Source: Neorhodopirellula pilleata (GTDB taxonomy: Bacteria > Planctomycetota > Planctomycetia > Pirellulales > Pirellulaceae). Taken from it: 64,000 nt of DNA. A program made the translations under genes and the position numbers. The DNA lies in the NCBI RefSeq assembly GCF_007859915.1, contig NZ_SJPM01000002.1, forward strand, positions 1-64,000. Reading direction: 5' to 3'. This document shows, in pieces, positions 1-9,529 of the stretch; position 1 is the first letter of the stretch, and each line of letters begins with the position of its first letter. The notes under the pieces are model-generated. The model ran no database searches. It was not told the origin of the DNA and worked only from the letters and a program-made list of their open reading frames with translations.

Positions 1-123
1 CCTCAGCGACCAAAAGGGTTCCTGGGGGAAAGGGGGCCTTACGGAGCGATTCGGCTCAAGCAGCGACCAAAGCCAAACTTGATCAAAGGTTGCCAACTGA
101 CAAAGGCTCGTGAATAATCCGGG

Positions 124-486
124 CTAGTGCTTTGTCCACATTTGACTTTAGGGTGTCAGCAACGTGGCTCGACGGTCCTCCGTAGAGAATCACGGTGGGG
201 ACCACCGTGCCACGTTTTAAGCCAACCCTCATTTCAAATATTGACGAAGCACTAGCGTCGGGTGTCGAGCAATACCCGCGGCTAGCGGGCTCTTGTTTTA
301 GCCCTCATCGAAACCCGAAGCGTGAGTTTTGAAGTTGCACTTTTTTCGTAACCCGCTGCGTAAGCGAGGGATCATTGAAACTGACTCATCCCTCGCTTAC
401 GCTTCGGGTTACGATTAAATCAACAGCCCGGTAGCGCCGTCGGTTCACTTCACTAACGCTAATTTTTTATCTTGACAAAGCACGAG
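124..486. repeat. Composite of CTAG-ended inverted-repeat elements
   Basis: Gene-free left part of the window. CTAGTGCTTTGTC begins at 124. A near-complementary end, GACGAAGCACTAG, closes at 255, and a second one, GACAAAGCACGAG, lies at 474-486. An element of a second family (282-434) sits between these two right-hand ends. The outer arms match those at 44422-44676, for example both go on into TTTAGG. I see no gene in bases 1-525; bases 1-123 show nothing I recognise. Confidence 0.7.
282..434. repeat. Degenerate copy of the 126-bp CTAG element (alpha family)
   Basis: It starts CTAGCGGGCTCTTG and ends with AAATCAACAGCCCG followed by GTAG, a one-base variant of CTAG. The arms contain the family core AACCCGAAGCGTGAG and its complement CTTACGCTTCGGGTT. 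At 153 bp it is longer than the 126-bp copies at 30632, 31167 and 44467, because the left half carries additional sequence that includes a second partial arm (GTAACCCGCTGCGTAAGCG). Confidence 0.7.
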
Positions 487-525
487 TTGGGAACATGCAG
501 ATGCCAACGTGTTGACCCCCACGGC

Positions 526-1563
526 TCACTTCCAAAACGATGGCCGGACATAACGCGAGAGCAATCGACCGATCGCCCCAACAGTACGCCACGAAACCCG
601 AGCGGCTGGGTCTTGCCAAATCTCTTTGGATAGTTGCCATGCCGCTCCCGCCGGTGAACGATCGAGTTGATCGAGGACCGCCACCATCCGATCATTCCAT
701 GGCTTGCGGCGTCGGCCCAAACGCGAGGCTTTTGCGAGGCCCGGTGATAAACTCGATTCAAGCTGATTTCGGATGCAATCGTTTTCTTGTTGAAATCGAT
801 TTTCCGAAACATCCGCTTTGCTCAACTCCACCACGGTCTTGGATTGGTCATGAAGGCGAAACATCGCGCCCACATGATCCGAGTAAGTGACATGCGGGAA
901 CATGGCGAGGTATCGCACCAACAAATCCCAATCAAATCCATAGTTCAGCGCAGGATTGATTCCGCCACAGTCCCTCAAATGGTCCATGCGGAACCAAAGA
1001 CCAGGTTGGCTAAATGAATAGTCGTCACATCGTAACATAGACAGTGCCGACAGATTCGAGTTGTACATCATTGAGCGTTGATCGACTGGGGAATTTCCGT
1101 TAGCGTCCTCGACCTTGACGCGAAAAGCAAGCAAATCCGTCTTCGGCCCGACACACCGAGCCAATTCCCACAACGTCCCTGGTTCGAGTCGATCATCGGA
1201 ATTGATCCAATTGAACCATTCCCCGTCCGCCAGCGCGAGCCCCTTGCCGATCGCATCGGACTGCCCCCGATCCGGCTCGCGGATCACATGATCGATCTGG
1301 GATTCGTAACGGTCCAAAATTTGATGACTTTCATCGGTACTTCCCCCATCGACGACGATGTACTGCAAGTTCGGGTAATTCTGTCCGAGCACCGACCGAA
1401 TCGTCTCTTCCAAAAATGCCCCCTGGTTATAGCTTGGTGTGATCACCGTGATTCGTGTTAACACGGAATGCGTATCAACACGCCCTGTCACTGGCACGAC
1501 GTCGTCATCCCACGGCCATCGCCCCGACTGGCACGCTTCAGGGGAAACTCGCTTGGAACTCAC
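526..1563 (-). CDS. Glycosyltransferase family 2
   Basis: A 345-residue GT-A fold glycosyltransferase, predicted to transfer a sugar from a nucleotide sugar on the cytoplasmic side during cell-surface polysaccharide synthesis. The GT2 core starts near residue 37 with ITVITPSYNQGAFLEETIRS, followed by VVDGGSTDES (nucleotide binding) and the DxD-like NWINSDDRLEPG (metal and sugar-nucleotide binding). The C-terminal 100 residues are not conserved to my eye. The start is a GTG with AAGGATGG a few bases upstream; an ATG just before it is out of frame and stops at once. It is transcribed away from the plus-strand export genes at 4.4-12.2 kb but probably belongs to the same glycan locus. The donor and acceptor sugars cannot be read from the sequence. 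Confidence 0.88.
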   Translation of the reverse strand: MSSKRVSPEACQSGRWPWDDDVVPVTGRVDTHSVLTRITVITPSYNQGAFLEETIRSVLGQNYPNLQYIVVDGGSTDESHQILDRYESQIDHVIREPDRGQSDAIGKGLALADGEWFNWINSDDRLEPGTLWELARCVGPKTDLLAFRVKVEDANGNSPVDQRSMMYNSNLSALSMLRCDDYSFSQPGLWFRMDHLRDCGGINPALNYGFDWDLLVRYLAMFPHVTYSDHVGAMFRLHDQSKTVVELSKADVSENRFQQENDCIRNQLESSLSPGLAKASRLGRRRKPWNDRMVAVLDQLDRSPAGAAWQLSKEIWQDPAARVSWRTVGAIGRLLSRYVRPSFWK

Positions 1564-1711
1564 CGAACCATCCTTGCCTCAGTGTTTTGGGACACCACGA
1601 CCGCCGCGAAATGTAATCAAGATTCACAAACCCTCGACGATTTACTGTTTTTCATGTCCATTTTCATGTCCATCGGCGAGCGGAATGTTAACGGCGAACA
1701 CGGATACCGAT

Positions 1712-3379
1712 TCATTCGGCAACGAAGATGTAGCCGGGATCCATGGTTAGATACCATTCTCGCCACAACCGTTGAGCTTGTCGGAGCTTGCCATAATCTT
1801 GCTTGTCGCCGCGTACGATCTCCAGCCCAAAACCTTCGAACTTACGACTAATAAAACGCAACCCATCCCGAGCGAACGTTCGAACGGTGGTATCGGGATC
1901 GTCGAGCGCGAAAATAAGAGCGGGAACGACGCGAATTTCATCACTTTGCCCCAGCAAGCGAGCGGCGACGCGACGAGCCTGCCAAGACGAAGAACCACGC
2001 AACAGCCGGACCAAACGATCGATCTGCGCTTTCCGCGCGGTCGGCTCGGTCGCGAGCTTCATGTCTTCAGGAAGCGATTTACTTTCAAGAGAATCGGCAC
2101 CATCCCCCTCGAGTATATCGAGCAAGTCGGTGACCGCTGCTGCGGGCGTTTCGCCTTTGATCTGAGTACCATCAACACGTATATTGGTCGTGTCCCCCGG
2201 CAGACCAAACCCGCCTGCGAGCGTCCCTTCCTGGCTTTGCTCGATCGCCTTCTGAGTGCTGCGACTGAGGAAGAGCACCGCAAAAGCCGTAGATACCGGG
2301 GCCGTGCTGTATCTAATTCCAGCAGGCCATCCACTCTTCCCGGTTTTACTGGATCTCAGCCATGAAACACCTTCGTTATACCAGGCAACGTTCGGCTTCT
2401 TCTCTAATTTCAATGCAATTTCTCGGAAGCTTTCGTACCTTTCGACGGTGTAGATGTTGTAGTAGGGCCAATCAGCTTTGACATCTTTGTTTTTCGCAAG
2501 CCACGTGTCCGCATCTTTAATCGAAGTCAAGATCGGCTCAACCGCGAAATCGGGTCGCTTAATTCCTAAGTTTTCAAATCCATCGACCAAAGGTCTTGCT
2601 GCCTCCGGCAAGTTAGGATAGGTAGCCAACTTTTGAGCTTCATCGCCCCACAATCGTAGTATATCAGCAGCAATTAAAAGAGCACTTCCTCCTGCGTACG
2701 TCATCGACAGCTTAGTCAATGGCTGTTTAATTCGAGTCTCTTTGCCCGGGTCGACACCCTGGTATGGCCACGCACCACTCGGATCTTGCACACGAAGCAA
2801 CCACTTGATCGTCCGAACAACTCCTTCATAATCAATCAAGAGTCCAGCACGGTCCATTGTCCAAAGGGCAAGCATTGCATACTGGGTCTGCGATACATCA
2901 CCATCTCGCTCTCCAGCATACCCATAAGCTCCGTTCCCATATTGTGACTTCCGAAAGTACTTCTCTAAAAGCTTAAGCTCTTTGAGATAGGCTGCTCTAT
3001 CGACTTCGGCGAACAGCAGCGTGCAAACGGCAGCAACATAAACGGTCTTGCTTTCATGACCACCAGGATCTCTCCCCATCGTTTGAATGAATGCCTGAGC
3101 AGAGCGAATTCCTTGCTGCACAACCGGAAGAGCCGGATCGTGCTTTAATTTCATGGAAGCATAAGCCACCAAGGCATGCTCCCCAAATCCTCCCGAGAAG
3201 GGAACATCAAGTTTGTATAGTGTGTCTTTGAAATTTTTTGCTAGATAATCGGTACCGTCATCGATCATCGCAACGACCTCGGGGTCCTTCGAGGTGTAGG
3301 CCGAAGCATATTGATGCATGCAAGTGAGTTCCATGATTAGCATGGTCACGAATACAAGAAGAGTTTTTGAAGTGAACAT
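1712..3379 (-). CDS. Secreted squalene-cyclase-fold protein with C-terminal HEAT repeats
   Basis: A 555-residue protein with an N-terminal hydrophobic segment (about residues 5-27) that fits a signal peptide. Residues of about 35-400 show the alternating helices and Gly/Tyr/Trp-rich turns of the prenyltransferase/squalene-oxidase (alpha/alpha toroid) repeat family, for example GAYGYAGERDGDVSQTQYA and SGAWPYQG. The catalytic DxDD motif of true cyclases is not evident, so it is more likely a structural or binding member. Residues of about 450-520 read as two HEAT-like helical repeats (SSWQARRVAARLLGQSDE; VPALIFALDDPDTTVR). Planctomycetes encode many such exported proteins without assigned function. 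It ends 148 bp upstream of the GT2 gene on the same strand, so the two could be co-transcribed. Confidence 0.75.
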   Translation of the reverse strand: MFTSKTLLVFVTMLIMELTCMHQYASAYTSKDPEVVAMIDDGTDYLAKNFKDTLYKLDVPFSGGFGEHALVAYASMKLKHDPALPVVQQGIRSAQAFIQTMGRDPGGHESKTVYVAAVCTLLFAEVDRAAYLKELKLLEKYFRKSQYGNGAYGYAGERDGDVSQTQYAMLALWTMDRAGLLIDYEGVVRTIKWLLRVQDPSGAWPYQGVDPGKETRIKQPLTKLSMTYAGGSALLIAADILRLWGDEAQKLATYPNLPEAARPLVDGFENLGIKRPDFAVEPILTSIKDADTWLAKNKDVKADWPYYNIYTVERYESFREIALKLEKKPNVAWYNEGVSWLRSSKTGKSGWPAGIRYSTAPVSTAFAVLFLSRSTQKAIEQSQEGTLAGGFGLPGDTTNIRVDGTQIKGETPAAAVTDLLDILEGDGADSLESKSLPEDMKLATEPTARKAQIDRLVRLLRGSSSWQARRVAARLLGQSDEIRVVPALIFALDDPDTTVRTFARDGLRFISRKFEGFGLEIVRGDKQDYGKLRQAQRLWREWYLTMDPGYIFVAE

Positions 3380-4397
3380 CTAGGTTGACTCGCAGAAATG
3401 AAACGACAGCACACCTCGATTGTAACTGTCTTTTGCTCGCACCAACAGGATTTGAAGGGAAGGTACCCCTCGGAATTTTGCCGTTGGAGTGAGGCAGATC
3501 CGGACGCTCGACCTGCGCAATAGCACGCCACCACCCCTCTCGGCAGCTAACCTCACCCCCTCTGCCGAATGGGTATTTCTCTTAAATGCCAAGCTTTCGG
3601 GCATTTTCGACCGATATTCAAAGAAAAATCAACCTAGAAAAACTTACCCGGAAGCCGAAACTGACTCTAGCCAGCAATCACACAAGACGCTGCGTCAACT
3701 CTCAGGCCCGGTTCGGTGAATGATTTCCCCGACCCATCAAAACGAAGCCTCGTCTCCGAACCTCGAGAGCGAGATGTAAAAACGAAGCCCCTGAAAAGAA
3801 CAAAATGATTCAATTGCGACCGGTGAGTGCTAGGACGAAATCACCGCCATCACGCTGGCCTTTCCTGCTTCGGGAAATTTCGCAGGCAGTCTGTGCCGAA
3901 GTGGCCTTCAATATAGCAGATGACTATCTGGAAATGGTTTTCGGCGGCAACTTCTCGATCGATACTATGGAGACGATCCATCTCAGTAAGCACACGGAAG
4001 GTCGTCTTTTTTTTTAGTCCTCAAGTCATCTCCGATAACGGCTTGCCAAGCCAGGACTTAACAAGACAAAAGGACGTGAAAGCGGCGTTGTCTAGCTACA
4101 CCCTTGAATGGTCTAGAATCAGAGTGTATTCTCGAAGGTTTCTGGGCATTTTCCAGATCTTTCGCCTGACTAGGCTGAGTTTACTGCCAAAACTCGAGCT
4201 TCAAATAGAAAGAAGTGTGAGCGTTTTGAATTTGAATTGAAAGGTCGTTTTCGATTCAGGAAACACGTTTGATTTCTAAGTAAAGCTTTCGCGGTTTTGA
4301 AAAAATGACCGCAAAGATACCGCTGGAACTTATCATTCGAATTCTACCGAACTCCGGTAAAACACAATCCTCGATTAGCGTTGCGATTTTAACTCAT
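3380..4397. other. Divergent intergenic region, no gene seen
   Basis: About 1 kb between the minus-strand cyclase-fold gene and the plus-strand export genes. Open frames here are short, overlap on both strands and match nothing I recognise. The sequence becomes AT-rich towards 4300. It must hold the promoters for both directions if the flanking genes have their own, but I cannot point to convincing -35/-10 pairs. An in-frame upstream ATG for the permease lies at 4305. Confidence 0.5.
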
Positions 4398-5249
4398 ATG
4401 CCCGCTTCTCAAATTGAGCAATTCAAACTACCACACACGCGCATAAGTCCCGTCTCTGGGTGGAGCCTACCCGACCTCGGTGAAGTCTTTCGCTATCGAG
4501 ATTTATTCTTTGTTTTAACGCAGAGACAGATTTCCCTAATCTACAGGCAAAGTGTGCTAGGCGTTGGATGGGCAATTCTTCGACCGGTCGTTACAACTTT
4601 TGTGTTTTGGCTTATTTTTGGCAAATTCGCTGGCCTTGAAAATTCGCAAGATACCTCTTATCCGGTTTTTCTGCTTGCTGGACTTGTACTATGGAACCTG
4701 TTCGCGTCTTCGCTAAGTGGGGCATCTGATAGTGTTGTTGCGCAATCACACATCCTAACGAAGGTCTACTTCCCTCGTTTGATCCTGCCCCTATCGGCGG
4801 CAACGGTACCAGTCGTCGACTTTGTGATTCAATTCGCAGTTTTAGTCTGCATGATGGTGATCTACGGATTTCCTCTGAACGTGACCCAACTTTGCTTTCC
4901 GTTATTCCTCGGCGGAGTCATGCTAACCTCTTTGGCTGGCGGTATTTGGCTAACGGCGCTTCACGTGCGTTTTCGCGACGTCAAACAAATCGTCCCTTTT
5001 TTCCTTCAAATGCTTCTTTATCTCACACCAGTGATTTACTCGACATCCTTGGTTCCCGAACAGTGGCAATGGCTTTTACGCTTAAACCCGATGTTCGGAA
5101 TGATTGAAGGATTTCGTTGGTCGCTTCTCGGAACGCCGCCACCTGAGTGGATTTCCCTCGCGTCGTCGCTGGGGCTTACAACACTACTGTTGATAACCGG
5201 ATTGGTGTTTTTCCGAAGAACGGAAGCGTCTTTTGCAGACATTGTCTAA
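4398..5249 (+). CDS. Polysaccharide ABC transporter permease (Wzm/TagG-like, ABC-2 family)
   Basis: Inner-membrane subunit of an ABC exporter for a lipid-linked glycan. The protein shows about six hydrophobic helices, preceded by the amphipathic region typical of Wzm/TagG (FRYRDLFFVLTQRQISLIYR), then GVGWAILRPVVTTFVFWLIF and the conserved LNPMFGMIEGFRW near the C-terminus. I place the start at the ATG at 4398, giving 283 residues, close to the family's usual length. An in-frame ATG at 4305 would add 31 residues that do not look conserved. The ATPase partner follows after 83 bp. Base composition here is visibly more AT-rich than in the region right of 14 kb, which may mean that the glycan locus was acquired. 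Confidence 0.9.
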   Translation: MPASQIEQFKLPHTRISPVSGWSLPDLGEVFRYRDLFFVLTQRQISLIYRQSVLGVGWAILRPVVTTFVFWLIFGKFAGLENSQDTSYPVFLLAGLVLWNLFASSLSGASDSVVAQSHILTKVYFPRLILPLSAATVPVVDFVIQFAVLVCMMVIYGFPLNVTQLCFPLFLGGVMLTSLAGGIWLTALHVRFRDVKQIVPFFLQMLLYLTPVIYSTSLVPEQWQWLLRLNPMFGMIEGFRWSLLGTPPPEWISLASSLGLTTLLLITGLVFFRRTEASFADIV

Positions 5250-5275
5250 ACTATGATATACAACCGCGAGTCAAT

Positions 5276-5319
5276 GACTTGGCGTGCAACACTCGGGGAC
5301 TTGACGTGCAACACTCGGG
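5276..5319. repeat. 22-bp tandem duplication between permease and ATPase genes
   Basis: Two adjacent 22-bp copies, 5276-5297 and 5298-5319, differ at one position (GACTTGGCGTGCAACACTCG versus GACTTGACGTGCAACACTCG, each followed by GG). They lie in the short leader of the ATPase gene, ending 13 bases before its ATG. Confidence 0.9.
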
Positions 5320-5332
5320 CAAAAACTCAGTG

Positions 5333-6613
5333 ATGGTCAATACTGCAATCCAAGTTGAAGGGCTCGGCAAACGTTATCGCCTTGGTCTTACACAAACCGA
5401 TTCTTTGACTGACCTCGCTGCCAGCATCACCCGCCGAATTTTTCAGACAGCTCCTAGGTCTGCTCAGAACACCAACAATACAACAAGCGATCCTGATTTC
5501 TGGGCCCTAAAAGACGTAAACTTATCAATCTCGCGGGGTGAAGTCTTTGGTATCATTGGGCGGAACGGCGCCGGGAAAAGCACGCTTCTCAAACTAATCT
5601 CGCGTGTTACAAGCCCGACAACCGGAACGATCGACATGTGGGGGCGGGTTGCGAGTTTGTTGGAAGTCGGAACAGGGTTTCACCCTGATCTGACGGGAAG
5701 GGAGAACGTATTCATGAATGCAACCTTGCTCGGCATGTCACGCAAAGAAGTCCGCAGAAAAATCGATGACATAGTCGATTTCTCAGGAGTCGAGAAGTTT
5801 TTTGATACCCAAGTTAAACGCTACTCGTCCGGAATGCGAGTGCGACTGGGATTCGCAGTCGCGGCACATTTGCAGCCTGATATTCTCATTGTCGATGAAG
5901 TTCTTGCGGTTGGCGACGCTGAATTTCAACGCAAGTGCCTTGGCAAAATGAAGGAGGTCGCAAACGACGGTCGAACGGTGCTTTTCGTCAGCCACAACAT
6001 GGCCGCAGTGCGTGGCCTATGCACTAGAGCCTGCCTTCTTGAAGAAGGCAGGATGACCGCAATAGGCGACCTCGACGAAATTGTCAATAATTATGTGCGC
6101 ACTCAAGGAGAACGTGGGACGGCAATATGGCGATGGCGTTCCAACACGGAAATACAATTGAAAGGATTACCAAGAATCCGCCCGATCCAGTTCTCCTCTA
6201 CAAGCGAAGACGGAACCCCATGCCCGATCTTTACGACGAGCCAAGCAATTGTACTGCAATTTACTTTCGAATTACTTCATAACATCGACGATCTACGAAT
6301 CGGATTTCTGCTGAGAAACCAATCGAATGTCACCGTCTTCGGTAGCAATACCACAAACACATTTCAAACGTCGTCAAACAAAGACAATACTCTTTCCGTA
6401 AGTTGCATCGTACCCAAGAATCTACTCAATCAAGGCATATATTCTGTAGACATAGGCGTCGATCGAATACCCATGGAAGCCGGCAAATTCTTGCAAGAAG
6501 ACGCAATCTGTTTTGAAGTCACTGATGTCGAAGGACATGGCATTGCCGCAGAACGTTTGCCAGGAGTCGTACGCCCGTGCCTCCAATGGAGAATAGGAGG
6601 CCAATTTGAATAA
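5333..6613 (+). CDS. Polysaccharide ABC transporter ATPase with Wzt-like C-terminal domain
   Basis: Energises export of the glycan by the adjacent permease. In the 426-residue version starting at the ATG at 5333, Walker A is GRNGAGKST (about 76-84), the signature is YSSGMRVRLG, Walker B is ILIVDEVLAVGD and the switch His lies in FVSHNM. Residues from about 290 on form a beta-rich extension, as in Wzt proteins, where this domain recognises the non-reducing end of the finished chain. The frame is open upstream to 5147, but that extension overlaps the permease and the 22-bp tandem repeat and is not conserved, so I reject it. Together with the permease this makes an ABC-dependent (not Wzy-dependent) O-antigen-type pathway likely. 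The methyltransferase gene that follows overlaps it by 8 bases. Confidence 0.92.
   Translation: MVNTAIQVEGLGKRYRLGLTQTDSLTDLAASITRRIFQTAPRSAQNTNNTTSDPDFWALKDVNLSISRGEVFGIIGRNGAGKSTLLKLISRVTSPTTGTIDMWGRVASLLEVGTGFHPDLTGRENVFMNATLLGMSRKEVRRKIDDIVDFSGVEKFFDTQVKRYSSGMRVRLGFAVAAHLQPDILIVDEVLAVGDAEFQRKCLGKMKEVANDGRTVLFVSHNMAAVRGLCTRACLLEEGRMTAIGDLDEIVNNYVRTQGERGTAIWRWRSNTEIQLKGLPRIRPIQFSSTSEDGTPCPIFTTSQAIVLQFTFELLHNIDDLRIGFLLRNQSNVTVFGSNTTNTFQTSSNKDNTLSVSCIVPKNLLNQGIYSVDIGVDRIPMEAGKFLQEDAICFEVTDVEGHGIAAERLPGVVRPCLQWRIGGQFE
6596..6600 (+). promoter_or_regulatory. Ribosome binding site deciding a TTG start
   Basis: GGAGG followed by a 5-base spacer (CCAAT) and TTG at 6606. This strong site inside the end of the ATPase gene is the reason to choose the TTG start for the methyltransferase. 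Confidence 0.8.
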
Positions 6614-7370
6614 CACTCCTAGCCATGAATACTCTGTTGAAAACGCTGTCCGCTTTGAATGGGGCAGCGTTTCCTGCGAGCTTGAACCGAACCGCTCACG
6701 AATCCTGGAAACGCATCTCGTTGGCCCAAGAATTCTTGATGCGGGTTGCGGGGGAGGTGCCTACACACAGTTTTGCGATGAACTAGGAATGAAGGCGACC
6801 GGCATCGATTTTCATAGTGAGTTTCTCACATTAGCCCGGACTCGTTTTTCTTCGCCAACTTTTTCCTTGGCAAATATCACCAACTTACCCTTTTCCGACG
6901 GAGAATTTGACTCGACGTTTTGCTTTGACGTGCTGGAGCATGTAGACGACCGGGCTGCGCTGGCAGAATTGCTAAGGGTCACCAAACATCGAGTCATACT
7001 CGCTGTCCCACGAAATGCGGATGAAATGCTCTCCTTCAACCTCGTGTTCTCGACATATCGAGACCCCACCCACCTGCGTTACTACACGGAGGGTAGCCTG
7101 ACTTCGCTGATTGAATCTCTTGCACCAGACGCGCGAGTGGAAATAGTTCCTGAGCTCATGTTGCCGACTCGTAAACTTCTGCTGCACTTGTGCCGCGCCG
7201 AAGCCGTAGGTACTGAAGGAACAATAGGATACCTCCTGAAAATAGCAAGGAAAATCGGCTTACCGGTCGGTTCCCTCGTTCATCAACGTGGGATTCGACG
7301 ATTGGAATCACTGGCTGCGCGATCCTGGAACCAGATCCCGACCGGCCTGATTGCGGTAATCATCAAGTGA
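6606..7370 (+). CDS. Class I SAM-dependent methyltransferase
   Basis: A 254-residue Rossmann-fold methyltransferase. Motif I is ILDAGCGGG (about 43-51), the acidic residue after strand 2 lies in ATGIDFHSE, and the post-I region NLPFSDGEFDSTFCFDVLEH is typical of the Methyltransf_11 group. The start is a TTG with GGAGG five bases upstream; the gene overlaps the ATPase by 8 bases. In ABC-exported O-antigens a terminal methylation often ends chain growth and is the mark read by the Wzt C-terminal domain. The position directly after a Wzt-like gene fits that role, but the substrate is inferred. Its stop TGA overlaps the GTG start of the next gene. Confidence 0.87.
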   Translation: MNNTPSHEYSVENAVRFEWGSVSCELEPNRSRILETHLVGPRILDAGCGGGAYTQFCDELGMKATGIDFHSEFLTLARTRFSSPTFSLANITNLPFSDGEFDSTFCFDVLEHVDDRAALAELLRVTKHRVILAVPRNADEMLSFNLVFSTYRDPTHLRYYTEGSLTSLIESLAPDARVEIVPELMLPTRKLLLHLCRAEAVGTEGTIGYLLKIARKIGLPVGSLVHQRGIRRLESLAARSWNQIPTGLIAVIIK

Positions 7371-9466
7371 ACAACGAATTCAAGCCTTGCATCGATCGTT
7401 ATGTGCAGTCGAATGACCTCACTGACTCAAAAGCCTCTACGTTAAAAACGACGCAGTTCTTCTGCTGGGCAGCTGTTCTTACAATTGCGTTTCATGTGCT
7501 CTTGCAGTTTGACTTACTATTCTCGCAGCCGCAATTTGAGTTCGGCGATTTCGCTGCAAACAGTTTTGCGATCGACGACGCAGCCAAGTTAGAAAGAGTT
7601 CTTGGGAATTACTCCCGATTCGGATTCTCCCATCCAGGACCAGCATTCTTCTATATTTATGCCGGAGGAGAAAAACTATTTTACGACTGGCTTAAATGGT
7701 GTCCGGCCGAACACAACGCACATATCCTCACAGGAATTATACTTCAATCATTGTTTTGGGCAGTTTCGGTCACTGCGATCAGAGCCAGAATGACAAACTC
7801 GCATTCGGCGATTTTGATAGCAATGATCCTTTTGGCTTATTTCCAACTCACAGGCTACGCCTTCACGAGCATCTGGCCACCGCATCAGTTGCTCATGCCT
7901 TTTTTTTGCATGCTAGTCACCGCGACGTGCATTCTAGCGGGCGACCGAAACTGGCTATGGGCATTTGTATTATCTTGCTGCTTTTGTGTACACGGACATG
8001 TCGCCCAGCCACTTTTCGTGGTGCCACTTACAATCATGGTTGTTAGTTCCATTTTTTATGATTTACTTCAACGGTCAAGAAAACACGATGTCTCCCTGCG
8101 ACGCTCGTTAGTAACATCAGTTTCAACAAAGCAAATAGCATTCTCGATCGCTGCAATTGCGGTATCTATTCTACCGTTGGTAATTGATCTTCAGTCCGAA
8201 CGGTTTAGCAACACTGCGAAAATTATTGAGCACGCAATAGTAAACCGGAAACTCGATCACACGATGCTTGATTCTTTCATTTACTACCTAAATTTCTATT
8301 CGTTTTGGGGCAGCCAAGAAGTACCCGACCTGAAATTAGGCCTTGCTTTCTTGCAGACACACGGTTGGATTTGTGCTGCTTGGTCTGCTGGCCTAGCCGG
8401 TACCGCTTTTGCCTTTTGGCAATCAAGAGGGCATCACGCATCAGTAAGGCATTGTGCCGTTTCTCGATGGACCAAGATGGTTTTATTTCTGTCGCTTGTT
8501 TGTCATATACTAACGATTCGTTGGGGAATGATGATGGACGGCGAAATGTTTGCGTTTAATGGTTTTTTTAATTATGCAATTATCGCATTGAATATGGTTA
8601 TCTGCCTAACGGTTATCTCGGGCTGGATTGGAGATCGACTTTCCGCTCCGGTTTGCGTATTCGTTGGAGCAACAATTATTGCCATAGTTTCAGTCTCTCT
8701 TGAACCGCCAGCAGAAATCGACAAGCACCCGAGTGACTTGCACCCGATTCCTAAGTGCATCCCGCCTCGCGAGATCACCAATGAATCGATTGTTTATTTT
8801 CGGTCATTTAACAACATGGGTTCTTGGGCGTGGATGGCGGGTCAAGCAAACGCCTGGCGAAAACAAGGCTTTCGGATCGCGGTGCCACGTGATCTAACAC
8901 TCATACTTGGCGAGAGACGGAGCATTGAATCGCAACTCTGTGACGCAACAGGTGCGATACACTGTGTCGACTTCATGGGGCACAGAAACACAGACAACGG
9001 CGTTTTCGCCCTTCTGAAATGTACAGACCAGCTTACGCGTGAAGATTGTGAATATCGGTGGTCAATGCAAGAATTAGCAAGACACCAAAGTGGCTTTGTG
9101 ATGGAGAGCGACACAAACCTGACCGATTCCGTAGTTACGGTCGGAAGAGTTAGTACATTGGTGATTCCTGCGATCGGCCAACTTCCTGAGCTAGAGTTAC
9201 AGTTGGAGGCCGAATCGTTTCTAAGCCAGCCTTCGCAATTTGAACTGTCTCTCGGGGGAACGAAAATTTACTCTGGAAAAGTGGCCGGCCGGGAGACATT
9301 TATTATTCCGTTGTCACAGTCCCTTGTGAGTCGAGTCATAAAACAAAGAACAGCACTTGTCTTTTCAATGTCGCCTCCCGACGCAGATGCTGCTTTCTTT
9401 CGTTTGCCACCACAGCCCACCACAAACCTTAGAATCTACTCGGTTGAGCTGCAACGCCCAGAGTGA
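7367..9466 (+). CDS. Large multi-spanning membrane protein, possible GT-C glycosyltransferase
   Basis: A 699-residue protein starting at GTG in a 4-base overlap (GTGA) with the methyltransferase, so the two are probably translationally coupled. I count about ten hydrophobic segments between residues 28 and 450, then a soluble region of about 230 residues. After the first helix an extracytoplasmic loop carries acidic residues (EFGDFAANSFAIDDAAKLE) and FGFSHPGPAFFYIYAGGEK. An acidic first loop followed by a multi-helix core is the layout of GT-C transferases that use polyprenyl-phosphate sugars. I do not recognise the family with certainty, and a role in modifying the exported glycan is inferred from context only. 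Confidence 0.7.
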   Translation: MNNEFKPCIDRYVQSNDLTDSKASTLKTTQFFCWAAVLTIAFHVLLQFDLLFSQPQFEFGDFAANSFAIDDAAKLERVLGNYSRFGFSHPGPAFFYIYAGGEKLFYDWLKWCPAEHNAHILTGIILQSLFWAVSVTAIRARMTNSHSAILIAMILLAYFQLTGYAFTSIWPPHQLLMPFFCMLVTATCILAGDRNWLWAFVLSCCFCVHGHVAQPLFVVPLTIMVVSSIFYDLLQRSRKHDVSLRRSLVTSVSTKQIAFSIAAIAVSILPLVIDLQSERFSNTAKIIEHAIVNRKLDHTMLDSFIYYLNFYSFWGSQEVPDLKLGLAFLQTHGWICAAWSAGLAGTAFAFWQSRGHHASVRHCAVSRWTKMVLFLSLVCHILTIRWGMMMDGEMFAFNGFFNYAIIALNMVICLTVISGWIGDRLSAPVCVFVGATIIAIVSVSLEPPAEIDKHPSDLHPIPKCIPPREITNESIVYFRSFNNMGSWAWMAGQANAWRKQGFRIAVPRDLTLILGERRSIESQLCDATGAIHCVDFMGHRNTDNGVFALLKCTDQLTREDCEYRWSMQELARHQSGFVMESDTNLTDSVVTVGRVSTLVIPAIGQLPELELQLEAESFLSQPSQFELSLGGTKIYSGKVAGRETFIIPLSQSLVSRVIKQRTALVFSMSPPDADAAFFRLPPQPTTNLRIYSVELQRPE

Positions 9467-9529
9467 TTGCATTGCAACCGTGTCGCAATGCGTTGACAAC
9501 CTTTATATGATGCGGATTGAGAAATTGCA

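Noticed and set aside
1171..1200. GGTTCGAGTC, resembling a tRNA T-arm
   Set aside because: No acceptor stem or anticodon arm around it; it lies inside the GT2 gene.
3489..4240. Three plus-strand frames of 70-106 codons before the permease
   Set aside because: They overlap each other and minus-strand frames, have no ribosome binding site and no protein-like composition.
9494..9517. TTGACA followed by TATGAT before the first GT4 gene as a sigma-70-type promoter
   Set aside because: The two boxes are only about ten bases apart, far from the required 16-18.
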